From assembly GCF_001027285.1 (NCBI RefSeq), contig NZ_CP011509.1, forward strand, positions 8,580,501-8,644,500: a stretch of DNA of 64,000 nt, read 5' to 3'. Positions 37,588 to 46,594 of the stretch are shown piece by piece. Each line of letters begins with the position of its first letter. Positions within the stretch are counted from its first letter, which is position 1. The DNA is from Archangium gephyra. GTDB lineage: Bacteria; Myxococcota; Myxococcia; Myxococcales; Myxococcaceae. Below the pieces are notes generated by a model, which was given only the letters and a program-made list of their open reading frames with translations, made no database searches and was not told the DNA's origin. Both the position numbers and the translations under genes were made by a program.

Positions 37588-39138
37588 ATGACGACCGATA
37601 ACCCGTCCGACAATTCCCCCACTTCCTCTCCCACCGACGCCGATGCCTCCGTGGAGCAGGTGCGCAAGGTGTATGCGAAGGACCTGCGCGAGAAGGATCC
37701 CGTCAACACCGTCTTCCGCGTCACGAAGAAGGAGCGCGTGACCGCGCGCAGCGGCAAGGTGTTCCTCTCCGTGGTGCTCGTCGACAAGAGCGGGGAGATC
37801 GACGCCCGCGTCTTCGACAAGGTCGAGGCACTCGAGCCCACCTTCTCCACCGGTGACTACGTGCTCGTGCGTGGCAACGTCATCGGTTTCCACGGCAAGT
37901 CGCAGGTGGTCATCGAGGCCCTCGAGAAGCTGGACCCCGAGCCGCTCGATCCCAAGGAGTTCGAGCCGCCCGCCCGTGAGGAGCAGCCCGCTGCCCCCAA
38001 GGCCGCCGCCCCCACCCCCGCCCGCGAGGAGCAGCCCGCCGCGCCCAAGGCCGCCCCCGCCCGTGAGGAGCATGCCGCGCCCAAGCCGGGCGGAGATGGC
38101 CACGGTGGCGCCCGCGCCGTGGGGCAGATTCGCGAGCTCATCGCCGAGCGCGTGAACGATCCGAACGTGAAGGCACTGCTGCTGGCCTTCCTGGATGACC
38201 CGCAGATCGCCGCGGGACTGCCGCACGCGCCGGCCGCCAAGGGCATCCACCACGCCTACCGTGGCGGCCTCGCCGACCACCTGCTGTCGGTCATGCGGCT
38301 CACCCTCCGCGTGGCGGACCACTACCCCATGGCGGACAGGGATCTGCTGCTCGCCGGCGCCTTCCTCCACGACGTGATGAAGGTGGCGGAGATCTCCCCG
38401 GACAAGGGCTTCGAGTACACCGACGAGGGCAAGCTGGTGGGCCACCTCGTCATGACGGCGCAGAAGATCCGCGAGAAGACGCTCGCGATTCCCCACTTCC
38501 CGCCGCTGCTGGAGCAGCACCTCACCCACCTCGTGCTCGCGCACCACGGGCGGCTGGAGTACGGCTCGCCCAAGCTGCCGATGACCATCGAGGCGCACAT
38601 CGTCCACGCGCTCGACTCGCTGGACTCGCGCATCGCCTCGTGGGTGGAGGCCATGCAGCGCGACCCCAACGATCGGTGGACGGAGAACCTCAAGCTCTAC
38701 GACCGCCAGCTGTGGAAGGGCCCCGTGCCCACGTCCCGGGGCCGGGCGCCGGTGGAGGGGGGTGGCCGCAGGAAGAACAAGGACGGCAAGAAGCCCAAGG
38801 AGCGGCCGGAGAGGGCCCCGGGCGCCACCGCGGGCGAGGGGCAGCAGGCTCCGCACGCCGAGCGTACCGAGAGGCCCGAGCGGCAGGAGAAGCAGCGCGA
38901 GCCCCGGCCGCCGCGCGAGCCCCGGCCGCCGCGTGAGCAGCGGGAGCCGCGTGAGCAGCGGGAGCCTCGCGAGCAGCGGGAGCCTCGGGAGGCGCGCGAG
39001 CCGCGTGAGGCCAAGCCGCCGCGCGAGCGGGTGGACGTTCCCAAGGAGCTGACGTTCAAGCCGTTCAGCGTGCTGACGGCGCCGAAGACGGAGCCCGCCG
39101 ACAAGTCCGGTGGGGAGGGCTCGGACACGGAAGGCTGA
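37588..39138 (+). CDS. YhaM-like OB-fold/HD-domain exoribonuclease homologue with charged tail
   Basis: The protein has 516 residues. Residues 25-115 form an OB fold (FLSVVLVDKSGEIDARVF, YVLVRGNVIGFHGKSQVVIE) as in YhaM. An Ala/Pro/Glu linker (about 130-170) follows. The HD domain begins IHHAYRGGLADHLLSVM (about 220-236), with LHDVMK near 260 and LVLAHHGRLEYG near 317. The family are 3'-5' exoribonucleases acting on RNA and on DNA. The C-terminal 120 residues are a low-complexity tail of Arg-Glu-Pro repeats (38898-39012), uncommon in Bacillus YhaM and probably binding nucleic acid or scaffolding. The signalling protein gene starts 3 bases downstream, so the two are coupled. Confidence 0.85.
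   Translation: MTTDNPSDNSPTSSPTDADASVEQVRKVYAKDLREKDPVNTVFRVTKKERVTARSGKVFLSVVLVDKSGEIDARVFDKVEALEPTFSTGDYVLVRGNVIGFHGKSQVVIEALEKLDPEPLDPKEFEPPAREEQPAAPKAAAPTPAREEQPAAPKAAPAREEHAAPKPGGDGHGGARAVGQIRELIAERVNDPNVKALLLAFLDDPQIAAGLPHAPAAKGIHHAYRGGLADHLLSVMRLTLRVADHYPMADRDLLLAGAFLHDVMKVAEISPDKGFEYTDEGKLVGHLVMTAQKIREKTLAIPHFPPLLEQHLTHLVLAHHGRLEYGSPKLPMTIEAHIVHALDSLDSRIASWVEAMQRDPNDRWTENLKLYDRQLWKGPVPTSRGRAPVEGGGRRKNKDGKKPKERPERAPGATAGEGQQAPHAERTERPERQEKQREPRPPREPRPPREQREPREQREPREQREPREAREPREAKPPRERVDVPKELTFKPFSVLTAPKTEPADKSGGEGSDTEG
38898..39012 (+). repeat. In-frame Arg-Glu-Pro tandem repeat in the HD protein tail
   Basis: Units encoding PREPRP, then REQREPREQREP, are repeated with slight drift (GCGTGAGCAGCGGGAGCC-type units). 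The repeat keeps the frame and gives a highly charged tail. It can change length by slippage. Confidence 0.7.
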
Positions 39139-39141
39139 GAC

Positions 39142-41103
39142 ATGGCGAAGAAACTGGGCGAGCGCCTCGTCGAGGCGGGGCTCGTCACCTCGGATTCCAT
39201 CCAGAAGGCGCTGGAGCACCAGAAGATCACCGGCCACCGGCTGGGGGACTGCCTGGTGGAGATTGGCCTGCTCCAGGAGGCGGCGCTGCTGCGCTTCCTG
39301 GCGGCCGAGTTCCAGACGCGCTTCGTCTCCGCGGAGAAGCTGGCCAAGGCCCGCATTCCCACGGAGGTGCTGGACAAGGTGCCGGTGCGGCTGGCGGAGG
39401 CGCAGAACGTGCTTCCGCTGGCGATCGACCCGGAGCGCCAGCTGCTCTCGGTGGTGGCGGCCGAGCCGCAGAACAAGAAGCTGCTGGACGAGATCGCCCT
39501 GGTGACGGGGATGACCGAGGTCTACGCGTACGTGGGCCTGCGCAGCACCATCGCCGCCGCCATCCGCAAGCACTACTACGGGGACACCACGGCCTTCGCC
39601 TCGCTGGAGGTAGTGACCGCTCAGATTCGAGCGGACGTGTCCACGATGGCCACCGCCTACGAGAGCACCGCGGGGATGGTGCCCAGGCCCAGCATCCAGC
39701 TGCGGCTCGAGTCGGACACCCGGCTGCGGCCACAGCGTCCGGGCACGCAGGGGCGGAACAAGACGTCCAGTGGCGACACCTTCCCGGGCTCACGCGGGAC
39801 GGTGAGCGACAAGGACTACATCGAGACGCTGAGCATCCTGGTGACGATGCAGGAGCGGGACCGCAAGCACCACCGGGGGCACTCGGCGCAGCTGGCGCGG
39901 CAGGCCACGGTGGTGGCGCGACGGCTGGGAATGCTGCCCCGGGACGTGGCGGCGGTGGCCATCGCGGGCTACCTGCACGACCTGGGCAAACCGGCCGAGC
40001 GCCACTTCTGCCTGGCGAGCAACGCGGTGAACCCGGAGTGGATGGCCGATGCCAAGCGCTACTGCCGGGTGCCCACGAAGCTCTTCGAGTCGGTGAACCT
40101 GCCGGTGCAGGTGAACACCATGCTCGCGCAGCTCTACGAGGCCTATGACGGCTCGGGGACGCCGCAGGGAGCCAAGGGTGATGACATCACCCTGGGGGCG
40201 CGGATTCTCGCGGCGGTGGACAGCTACCTGGAGCTGACGAAGAACCCGGCCAACGCCCTCGGGAAGCTGCTGACGAAGGAGCAGGCGCTGGAGCACCTGC
40301 GGGAGCACTCGGGCAAGCTGTATGACCCGCTGGTGGCGGACATCGTCATGCAGGTACAGACGGGCGAGCTGCTGCGCCAACGCATCATCAACGACGGGCG
40401 GCAGATCCTCATCGTGGAGCCCGAGGAGGGCACGCGGACGGACCTGCTGGAGTCCTCGCAGAAGCAGGGGCTGGTGGTGCATGCCCTGTCCTCGCTGGAC
40501 GGGGCGTACGACGCGCTGGGGTACCAGGACTGCGACGTGCTGGTGGTGGGGCTGAAGTTCGGGATGGACGAGGTGCTGGGGCTGTTGCAGGCGACCCGCG
40601 CCTCGCCGGAGCACGCGGGCCTGCCGGTGGTGGTGCTCGGAGACCCGGACGCGGGCACGCGCGAGCGGTTGATGATGGGCGGAGCCTCGGCGGTGCTGCC
40701 TCCCACGCAGCCGGACGAGGCGGCGAAGACGATCCGCACCCTGTACGACGATCGCATCCAGCACAACGGCCCGGCCCGGACGGTGCGCGGCAGCCTGGAC
40801 GAGTTGCCGGCGGCACAGCTGCTCAAGCTGCTGGGAACGGGCAAGAAGTCGGGGCGGCTGTACCTGAAGCAGAACGCGCACGAGGGCTACCTGCACCTGG
40901 AGCAGGGAAAGCTCGTGTACGCGACGGTGGCGACCCAGAACGGCGAGCAGGCCATGCAGACGCTGCTGGGCTTCCAGCAAGCGGACTTCCGCTACGACCC
41001 GGATTCGCTGCTGCTGGACACGCCGCAGATGGACAAGGACCTGGAAGTGCTCGCCCAGCAGGTGGCGATGCGCAGACCGACCATGTCCATGCCTGCTGTG
41101 TGA
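39142..41103 (+). CDS. Multi-domain signalling protein: MshEN, degenerate HD-GYP, receiver-like, DUF4388
   Basis: The protein has 653 residues. Residues 1-150 resemble the MshEN/GspE-N domain, which binds c-di-GMP in some ATPases (KKLGERLVEAGLVTSDSIQKAL, EALARAxI-like motifs). An HD-GYP domain follows (HHRGHSAQ, LHDLGKP about 277-283), but the GYP signature is GTPQG and the usual HHE is replaced by QLYEAYDG. A receiver-like domain (ILIVEPEEGTRTDLLE ... VVLGDPDAGTRERL) lacks a clear phosphoacceptor set. The C-terminus is DUF4388/PATAN (LPAAQLLKLLGTGKKSGRLYL). The protein probably reads c-di-GMP rather than hydrolysing it, perhaps in motility or development. It follows the HD protein by 3 bases. 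Confidence 0.8.
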   Translation: MAKKLGERLVEAGLVTSDSIQKALEHQKITGHRLGDCLVEIGLLQEAALLRFLAAEFQTRFVSAEKLAKARIPTEVLDKVPVRLAEAQNVLPLAIDPERQLLSVVAAEPQNKKLLDEIALVTGMTEVYAYVGLRSTIAAAIRKHYYGDTTAFASLEVVTAQIRADVSTMATAYESTAGMVPRPSIQLRLESDTRLRPQRPGTQGRNKTSSGDTFPGSRGTVSDKDYIETLSILVTMQERDRKHHRGHSAQLARQATVVARRLGMLPRDVAAVAIAGYLHDLGKPAERHFCLASNAVNPEWMADAKRYCRVPTKLFESVNLPVQVNTMLAQLYEAYDGSGTPQGAKGDDITLGARILAAVDSYLELTKNPANALGKLLTKEQALEHLREHSGKLYDPLVADIVMQVQTGELLRQRIINDGRQILIVEPEEGTRTDLLESSQKQGLVVHALSSLDGAYDALGYQDCDVLVVGLKFGMDEVLGLLQATRASPEHAGLPVVVLGDPDAGTRERLMMGGASAVLPPTQPDEAAKTIRTLYDDRIQHNGPARTVRGSLDELPAAQLLKLLGTGKKSGRLYLKQNAHEGYLHLEQGKLVYATVATQNGEQAMQTLLGFQQADFRYDPDSLLLDTPQMDKDLEVLAQQVAMRRPTMSMPAV

Positions 41104-41108
41104 CGACG

Positions 41109-41143
41109 CCCCCTCTCCCTCTGGGAGAGGGCTGGGGTGAGGG
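41109..41143 (+). repeat. Dispersed palindromic repeat, copy 3
   Basis: GCCCCCTCTCCC, TCT, GGGAGAGGG and a GGGGTGAGGG tail, between the stop of the signalling gene and the tatD stop. It probably also acts as a terminator-like stem between these convergent genes. Confidence 0.8.
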
Positions 41144-41160
41144 TCATCCCCTCCCCCGTC

Positions 41161-41952
41161 TCACACCGTGAAGCCGAACAACGCCGCCGCGTTGGCCGTG
41201 GTCACCTCGGCCACGCGCTCGAGCGTCACGCCCTTCAGCTCGGCGACCTTCTTCGCCGTCTCGATGACGTACGAGGGCTCGTTCTTCTTGCCGCGATACG
41301 GAATGGGCGCCAGGTACGGGCTGTCCGTCTCCACCATCAGCCGCTCCAGCGGCGCGAAGCGCACCGCGTCCTGCAACGCCTCGGTCTTCTTGTAGGTGAC
41401 CACTCCCGACAGCGACAGCAGGAAGCCCAGGTCCAGGTAGCGCCGGGCCGCCTCGGTGTCCCCCGTGAAGCAGTGGATGACGCCCCGGCTCATGCCCTCC
41501 TCCTTCAGGATGGCCTCGCACTCGGGATGCGCGTCCCCGCCCTTCGTCGACTCGCGCACGTGCACCACGAGCGGCTTGCCCAGGCGCTTCGCCAACGCGC
41601 ACTGCCGCCGGAACACCTCTCGCTGCACGTCCCGCGCGGAGTGCTCGTAGTAGTAGTCCAGCCCCGCCTCGCCCACCGCGTGGATCTCCGGGCGCGCGCA
41701 GGTGCGCTCCAGGTGCTCGAAGTCCGCCTCGGTGGCGCGAGCCGCCTCGTGCGGATGGATGCCGAGCGTGGCCGTGAGGAACTCCGGATGCGCGGCGGCG
41801 ACCTCCAGGGCAATGCCCCAGTCTCCCGGGCCCTGGAACTGGCCGACGATGACGGCATGCACCAGTCCAGCGGCACGGGCGCGCTCCAGCGCGGCGTTCA
41901 CGTACGCGGAGTCGGCACGATCGAAGTGGCAGTGGGAATCAACGAGCCTCAT
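41161..41952 (-). CDS. tatD: TatD-family metal-dependent deoxyribonuclease
   Basis: The protein has 263 residues, starting at ATG 41952, which overlaps the HEAT gene stop by 4 bases. Metal-site motifs are present: SHCHFDR at the N-terminus, GIHPHEA, GEAGLDYYY with the bridging Glu, VVHVREST, IHCFTG and ETDSPYLAP. The family are cytoplasmic Mg2+-dependent 3'-5' exonucleases or esterases. It is the third gene of the coupled metG-HEAT-tatD unit; the metG-tatD neighbourhood is common in bacteria. Confidence 0.93.
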   Translation of the reverse strand: MRLVDSHCHFDRADSAYVNAALERARAAGLVHAVIVGQFQGPGDWGIALEVAAAHPEFLTATLGIHPHEAARATEADFEHLERTCARPEIHAVGEAGLDYYYEHSARDVQREVFRRQCALAKRLGKPLVVHVRESTKGGDAHPECEAILKEEGMSRGVIHCFTGDTEAARRYLDLGFLLSLSGVVTYKKTEALQDAVRFAPLERLMVETDSPYLAPIPYRGKKNEPSYVIETAKKVAELKGVTLERVAEVTTANAAALFGFTV

Positions 41953-42935
41953 GGCATCTCCTGGATGAGCTCGGAGAGCTCGGCACGGGCTTCCTGCGAC
42001 AACGAGGGCAGCACCGCCCGGACGCGCTCCCTGCCCTCGGGAACACCGAGCAGCCACAGGCCCTCGGCGGCATCGAGCCGGTAGTCCTCGGGAACTCCGG
42101 GCTCGTCAATCAACGCCATCAACCACGGCAGGGCCTTCGGGTCCGCCAGGCGGCCCAGTCCCCGTGCCGCCGCTCCCCGGCAGTCGTCCTTTGGATCCAT
42201 GATGATGCTGTGCAGCCGCTCGAGCGCACCCGAGGCCTTCACCTCGCCACACAGTTCCACGGCGAGGGCCCGATCCTGCGCCCAGTTCCACCGCCGCCGC
42301 TGCGTCCGCTTGAGGAGCCAGGCGGCCCCCTCCGCATCCCCCAGCTTCGCGAGCACTCCCGCCGCCTGCGTCTTGTCGAAGGCGGGCAACATCCAGCGGC
42401 GGAACAACCGCTGCACGGCCGGCAGCGCACGCTCATCCCCCAACTCCGCCAGCGCCCCGAGCGCACGGAAGCGGAGCAGATCCTCGTCGAGCGCCTCCAC
42501 GAGGACTTCCAGCCCCGCGGGGTGCTTGAGGGAGGCCATGCCCCGGGCGGCTTCGAAGCGGACCTCGAAGACAGGATCCTCCAGGGCCCGCGCCAACAAC
42601 CCCCGGCAATCCGGCCGGCCGAGGTCCGCGAGGCGCCCGGCGGCCTCCAGGCGCACGAGGCTCTCCTCATCGGCGAGCTGCGTGGCGAAGAAACCGGGGA
42701 GCTCCTCGGCGGAGAGCACCGCGGTGGCCATGCCCACGCCCGTGCGGCGCACGATCACCTGCTTGTCGGCGAGCAACCGCTGGAACGACGCGGACATCTC
42801 GGACGCACGTGAAGCGTCCTCGGCGGCGATGTGGAAGAGCGTCTCCGCCGCCTCGGCCCGCAGACCCGGGTGCTTCTCGCGCTCGAGGGCGAGCAGCGCC
42901 CGGTCCCGTTCGACCCGCCAGTCCGTCACGCTCAC
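41949..42935 (-). CDS. HEAT-repeat protein
   Basis: The protein has 328 residues built of about eight helical pairs with HEAT motif spacing, for example DEESLVRLEAAGRLADLGRP, DPVFEVRFEAARGMASLK, LLRFRALGALAELGDERALP and DCRGAAARGLGRLADPKALPWL. No catalytic motif is present, so it should be a protein-binding scaffold. It overlaps both metG (stop at 42932) and tatD (start at 41952) by 4 bases. Coupling to methionyl-tRNA synthetase suggests a housekeeping partner, but none is known. Confidence 0.85.
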   Translation of the reverse strand: MSVTDWRVERDRALLALEREKHPGLRAEAAETLFHIAAEDASRASEMSASFQRLLADKQVIVRRTGVGMATAVLSAEELPGFFATQLADEESLVRLEAAGRLADLGRPDCRGLLARALEDPVFEVRFEAARGMASLKHPAGLEVLVEALDEDLLRFRALGALAELGDERALPAVQRLFRRWMLPAFDKTQAAGVLAKLGDAEGAAWLLKRTQRRRWNWAQDRALAVELCGEVKASGALERLHSIIMDPKDDCRGAAARGLGRLADPKALPWLMALIDEPGVPEDYRLDAAEGLWLLGVPEGRERVRAVLPSLSQEARAELSELIQEMP

Positions 42936-45043
42936 TTCACCTCGGAGCCGGGAGGCATGTCCCCCGGATCCAGCAAGGAGAGGTCCTTCCCGCCAGGTCC
43001 AGCGGTGAGGATCATCCCGCGCGATTCGATGCCCCGCAGCATGCGGGGCTTGAGGTTGGCCACCACTACCACGTTGCGGCCCTGCACCTGCTCGGGCTGG
43101 AAGGCCTCCGCGATGCCGGAGCAGATGGTGCGCGGCTGACCCTCACCCAGGTCCACCGTGAGCTTCAGCAGCTTGTCCGCCTTGGGCACGCGCTCGGCGG
43201 CGAGCACCTTGCCCACCTTGAGCACCACCTTGCCGAAGTCACCGATCTCGATCTCTCCCGGCGCGGCCTCGGCGGCGGGCGCGGCGGCCTTGGCCTCGGC
43301 GGGCTTGGGCTCCGCGGCCTTCTTCTCGCCCTTGTCCCCCTTGCCCTTCTTCTCCTCCTTGGCCGGCTCGGCGGCGGGAGCGGGCTGGCCGCCGAGGATG
43401 GCGTTGACGCGCTCCTCCTCCAGACGCGGCAGGAGCGGCTCGGGGGTGCCCACGGGCCGGCTGCGGTCGAGCAGCGGGTAGCGCGCGGTGGCGAGCGCCT
43501 CGAAGGTGAGCGGCGGCGCGTTGAGCTGCGCGAACAGCTTCTCCGTCACGCGCGGAATCACCGGCGTGAGCAGCGCGCCCAGCAGGTAGGCCACCTCGGC
43601 GGCATCGCTCAGGTCGGCGCGAGCGGCCTCGGGGTCCGTCTTCACCTTGGCCCACGGGGCCGCGGTCTGGAGGAAGCCGTTCGCCGACTGGGAGATCTCC
43701 GTGATGACGCGGATGGCGGTGCGGAACTCGAGCTTCTCGAACGCCTCGCGCACCTCGGGGACGCGAGCGAGCGCGGCCTCCACCAGCGCCTTGCCAGGGC
43801 CCTCCTTCGTGGCGGGAGCCAGACGCTTCTCCAGCACCCCGCCCGCCAGCATGGACAGGCTGCGGTTGGCCAGGTTGCCGATGTTGTTCACCAGCTCGCC
43901 ATTCACCCGCAGGCGGAAGTCCTTGAGGCTCAGGTCGAGGTCCTCGACTCCAGCGCCCAGCATGGCCGCGTAGAAGTAGCGCAGGTAGCTCGGGTCCAGG
44001 TGCTCCAGGTAGGAGCGCACGGGGATGAGCGTGCCGCGGCTCTTGCTCATCTTCTCGCCGTTGACCGTGAGGTGGCCGTGCACCTTCACGCTCTCGGGCC
44101 GCTTGAGTCCGGCCTCCTTGAGCACGGCGGGCCAGAAGAGCGCGTGGAAGTAGACGATGTCCTTGCCGATGAAGTGGATGATGCGGGCGTCACTGCCCTC
44201 GGCCCAGTAGTCCAGGGCGTCCTTGGCCTTGCCCGTCGTCTTCGCCCACTTCTCCGTGGTGGCGATGTACCCGATGGGGGCGTCCAGCCAGACGTAGAAG
44301 TACTTGTCCGTCTCTCCCGGGATGGCGAAGCCGAAGTAGGGACCATCGCGGCTGATGTCCCAGTCCGCCAGCCCCTGCTCGAAGAAGCCCTGGAGCTGGG
44401 TGGCGAGACCCGGGTGGAGGAACCCGGGCTTGCGCAGCGTCTCCTGCAAGAAGTCCGCGTGGCGCGACAGCTTGAAGAACAGGTGCGAGGACTTGCGGCG
44501 CACCGGCGGGGTGCCACACAGAGCGCACCGGGGCTCGATGAGGTCCGTGGGGGCGTAGGCCTTGCCGCACTTCTCACAGGCGTCACCGTACTGGTCGGGC
44601 GCCTTGCAGTTGGGACAGGTGCCCTTGATGAAGCGGTCCGGCAGGAAGCGCTTGTCCGTCTCGCAGTAGGCCTGCTCGATCTCGCGCTTCTCGATGTCGC
44701 CCTGCTCCTTCAACTTGCCGTAGATGAACTCGGCGTAGTGCTTGTTCTCGGGCGAGTTGGTCGAGTGGAAGTAGTCGACGCTGACGCCGAGGTCGCGGAA
44801 GTCCGCCTGGTGCGAGTCGTACCAGCGGGCGACGAAGTCCTCGGGCTTGAGACCCTGCTTCGCGGCGTTGATCTCGATGGGCGTGCCGTGGGTGTCGTCG
44901 GCGCAGAAGTAGACGACGTCCTTGCCGCAGGAGCGCAGGAAGCGCACGAAGATGTCGGTCTGGACGTACTCGACGGCATGACCGATGTGGATGGGGCCGT
45001 TGGCATACGGCAGCGCGCTGGTGACGAGGATTCTCTCCGCCAT
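42932..45043 (-). CDS. metG: Methionyl-tRNA synthetase with C-terminal tRNA-binding domain
   Basis: The protein has 703 residues, starting at ATG 45043; the frame continues further upstream but without family similarity. HIGH motif: YANGPIHIGH (residues about 11-20); KMSKSRG near 335. The zinc knuckle CPNC...CEKC and CALC lies in the connective domain. The C-terminal OB-fold tRNA-binding domain (about 590-703, GDFGKVVLKVGKVL) follows a linker of Ala/Lys/Pro/Glu. It charges tRNA-Met for initiation and elongation. Two small genes follow with 4-base overlaps, so it heads an operon. Confidence 0.97.
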   Translation of the reverse strand: MAERILVTSALPYANGPIHIGHAVEYVQTDIFVRFLRSCGKDVVYFCADDTHGTPIEINAAKQGLKPEDFVARWYDSHQADFRDLGVSVDYFHSTNSPENKHYAEFIYGKLKEQGDIEKREIEQAYCETDKRFLPDRFIKGTCPNCKAPDQYGDACEKCGKAYAPTDLIEPRCALCGTPPVRRKSSHLFFKLSRHADFLQETLRKPGFLHPGLATQLQGFFEQGLADWDISRDGPYFGFAIPGETDKYFYVWLDAPIGYIATTEKWAKTTGKAKDALDYWAEGSDARIIHFIGKDIVYFHALFWPAVLKEAGLKRPESVKVHGHLTVNGEKMSKSRGTLIPVRSYLEHLDPSYLRYFYAAMLGAGVEDLDLSLKDFRLRVNGELVNNIGNLANRSLSMLAGGVLEKRLAPATKEGPGKALVEAALARVPEVREAFEKLEFRTAIRVITEISQSANGFLQTAAPWAKVKTDPEAARADLSDAAEVAYLLGALLTPVIPRVTEKLFAQLNAPPLTFEALATARYPLLDRSRPVGTPEPLLPRLEEERVNAILGGQPAPAAEPAKEEKKGKGDKGEKKAAEPKPAEAKAAAPAAEAAPGEIEIGDFGKVVLKVGKVLAAERVPKADKLLKLTVDLGEGQPRTICSGIAEAFQPEQVQGRNVVVVANLKPRMLRGIESRGMILTAGPGGKDLSLLDPGDMPPGSEVK

Positions 45044-45158
45044 GGGTTCTCCTGAGGGGGGGCGGACATTAGCCGCTCGAAGGGCTCCGGTCATCGGGAA
45101 CTAACGAAGGAACGCACCTGATGCACCGGGGCCCCGGAGCTGTTATCGACCCCACACG

Positions 45159-45953
45159 ATGTGCACCATCGTCATCCTCCGCCACATCCACCCCGAGTGG
45201 CCGCTCGTACTGGCCGCCAACCGCGACGAGTTCTACGCCCGCCCGGCCGCTGGTCCCCAGGTCCTGTCCCTGACTCCCCGGGTCGTCGGAGGCCGCGACC
45301 TGGAGCGCCAGGGAACGTGGATGGGACTGACGGACGGGGGCTTTTTCGTGGGCCTGACGAATCAGCGCGGCTCCGCCAACCTGACCCGGGCCCCTCGCTC
45401 GCGGGGCGAGGTGGTGATGCGCGCCCTCCAGGCCCACAGCGTGGAGGGAGTCGAGCGCTACCTCGCGGAGCTGGACGCCCGGGAGTACAACCCCTTCAAC
45501 CTCCTCTATGGGGATGCCGGGGTGCTCCGGGTGGCGTACGCCCGCCCGGACTCCGAGCGGATTCTCCAGGAGGACGTCCCCCCGGGCGTCCACGTGCTGC
45601 CCAACGACGTGCTCGACACCCCGGCCCTGCCCAAGGTGGCGAGGGCCCGGAAGCTGGCCGAGAAGGCCGCCCGGAAGCCCTGGCCCGAGGCCGTCCAGGA
45701 GCTCCAGACGCTGCTGGCGGACCACCTGCTGCCCGAGCGCGTGCCGGAGCTGCTCCTCGAGGAGTTCCCTCCGGAGCTGCACGAGCGCATCCGCCAGTAC
45801 CAGGCGCTCTGCATCCATACGCCGGAATATGGGACGCGCTCGTCGGCCATCGTCGCGCTGGCGCCTGGACGGGTGGCCCACTACCTCGCGGCCGACGTGG
45901 CCCCGTGCCAGGGGCCCTACCAGGACGTCACGCCCCTGCTCTACCCCAGGTGA
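45159..45953 (+). CDS. NRDE/TANGO2-family protein
   Basis: The protein has 264 residues. It begins MCTIVILRHIHPEWPLVLAA and carries the signature ANRDEFY, GGRDLERQGTWMG and FVGLTNQR; the N-terminal Cys2 and NRDE are the family hallmarks. In eukaryotes the relative TANGO2 is implicated in haem and lipid handling, but the bacterial role is not established. It has no signal peptide. The gene is divergent from metG with a 115-base gap, and downstream genes are separate. Confidence 0.85.
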   Translation: MCTIVILRHIHPEWPLVLAANRDEFYARPAAGPQVLSLTPRVVGGRDLERQGTWMGLTDGGFFVGLTNQRGSANLTRAPRSRGEVVMRALQAHSVEGVERYLAELDAREYNPFNLLYGDAGVLRVAYARPDSERILQEDVPPGVHVLPNDVLDTPALPKVARARKLAEKAARKPWPEAVQELQTLLADHLLPERVPELLLEEFPPELHERIRQYQALCIHTPEYGTRSSAIVALAPGRVAHYLAADVAPCQGPYQDVTPLLYPR

Positions 45954-46042
45954 CGGCCCGGGTCGGGTGCTGGACCTGACCGAAGAAGTCTCGACTTCCC
46001 ACGGGAGAAGTAGCATCCTCGCCTCGACCTGGGAGGTAGAGC

Positions 46043-46585
46043 ATGGACTTGAAGGTGAGACAGGAGTTGGAGCGGGCGGGGCTCGAGTTGGACTGGCCTG
46101 AGCGGCTTCAGGTGCCCATCGAGTTCGGGGAGCAGGGACAAGCGCTCCCACTGGGCGAGGAGGTGCCGGTGGTGGACGAGTCGTGGACGATGGCGCATGT
46201 CAAGCTCGCGCCCATCTCGCGGCTCTGGACGGCAACGGACATGACGCCGTTGCCACTGAAGACTCCCGCCCATCACGAGCCCTTCCTCCTCCTGTTGGAG
46301 TCGACGGCGGGCATCTACTGCACGGCGATGAACCAGTCCGAGACGGATGACGAGTTCGAGCGGCTCTACCGCCTGCTGCGGCACAATCCGGATGGAGAGG
46401 ACGCCCACCCGCTCTTCTCGTACCTCCAAGGGGCGGCGCGCCTGTACCTGTCACTGCGCAGCGTGAGCCGGACCGAGTACGAGGCCCTGACCTACCGGCT
46501 CGGCAGGATGGCCCGGGGCGTCCGCTCGCACGAGCACAGCACCAACTACCACCGCAGGGTGGTCATTTCCGTGCTCGGCCCCTGA
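46043..46585 (+). CDS. Hypothetical cytoplasmic protein
   Basis: The protein has 180 residues from ATG 46043 with GGGAGG upstream. It has no signal peptide or membrane segment. The sequence is amphipathic and charged, with EFERLYRLLRHNPDGEDAH and SRTEYEALTYRLGRMARGV predicting helices. No family is recognised. It stands 9 bases before the DUF2381 gene, so it may be in the same transcript. Confidence 0.6.
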   Translation: MDLKVRQELERAGLELDWPERLQVPIEFGEQGQALPLGEEVPVVDESWTMAHVKLAPISRLWTATDMTPLPLKTPAHHEPFLLLLESTAGIYCTAMNQSETDDEFERLYRLLRHNPDGEDAHPLFSYLQGAARLYLSLRSVSRTEYEALTYRLGRMARGVRSHEHSTNYHRRVVISVLGP

Positions 46586-46594
46586 GAGGCGGAC

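Noticed and set aside
38898-39012. Short direct repeats that could look like a CRISPR array
   Set aside because: The units are in frame, adjacent without spacers, and encode an Arg-Glu-Pro tail.
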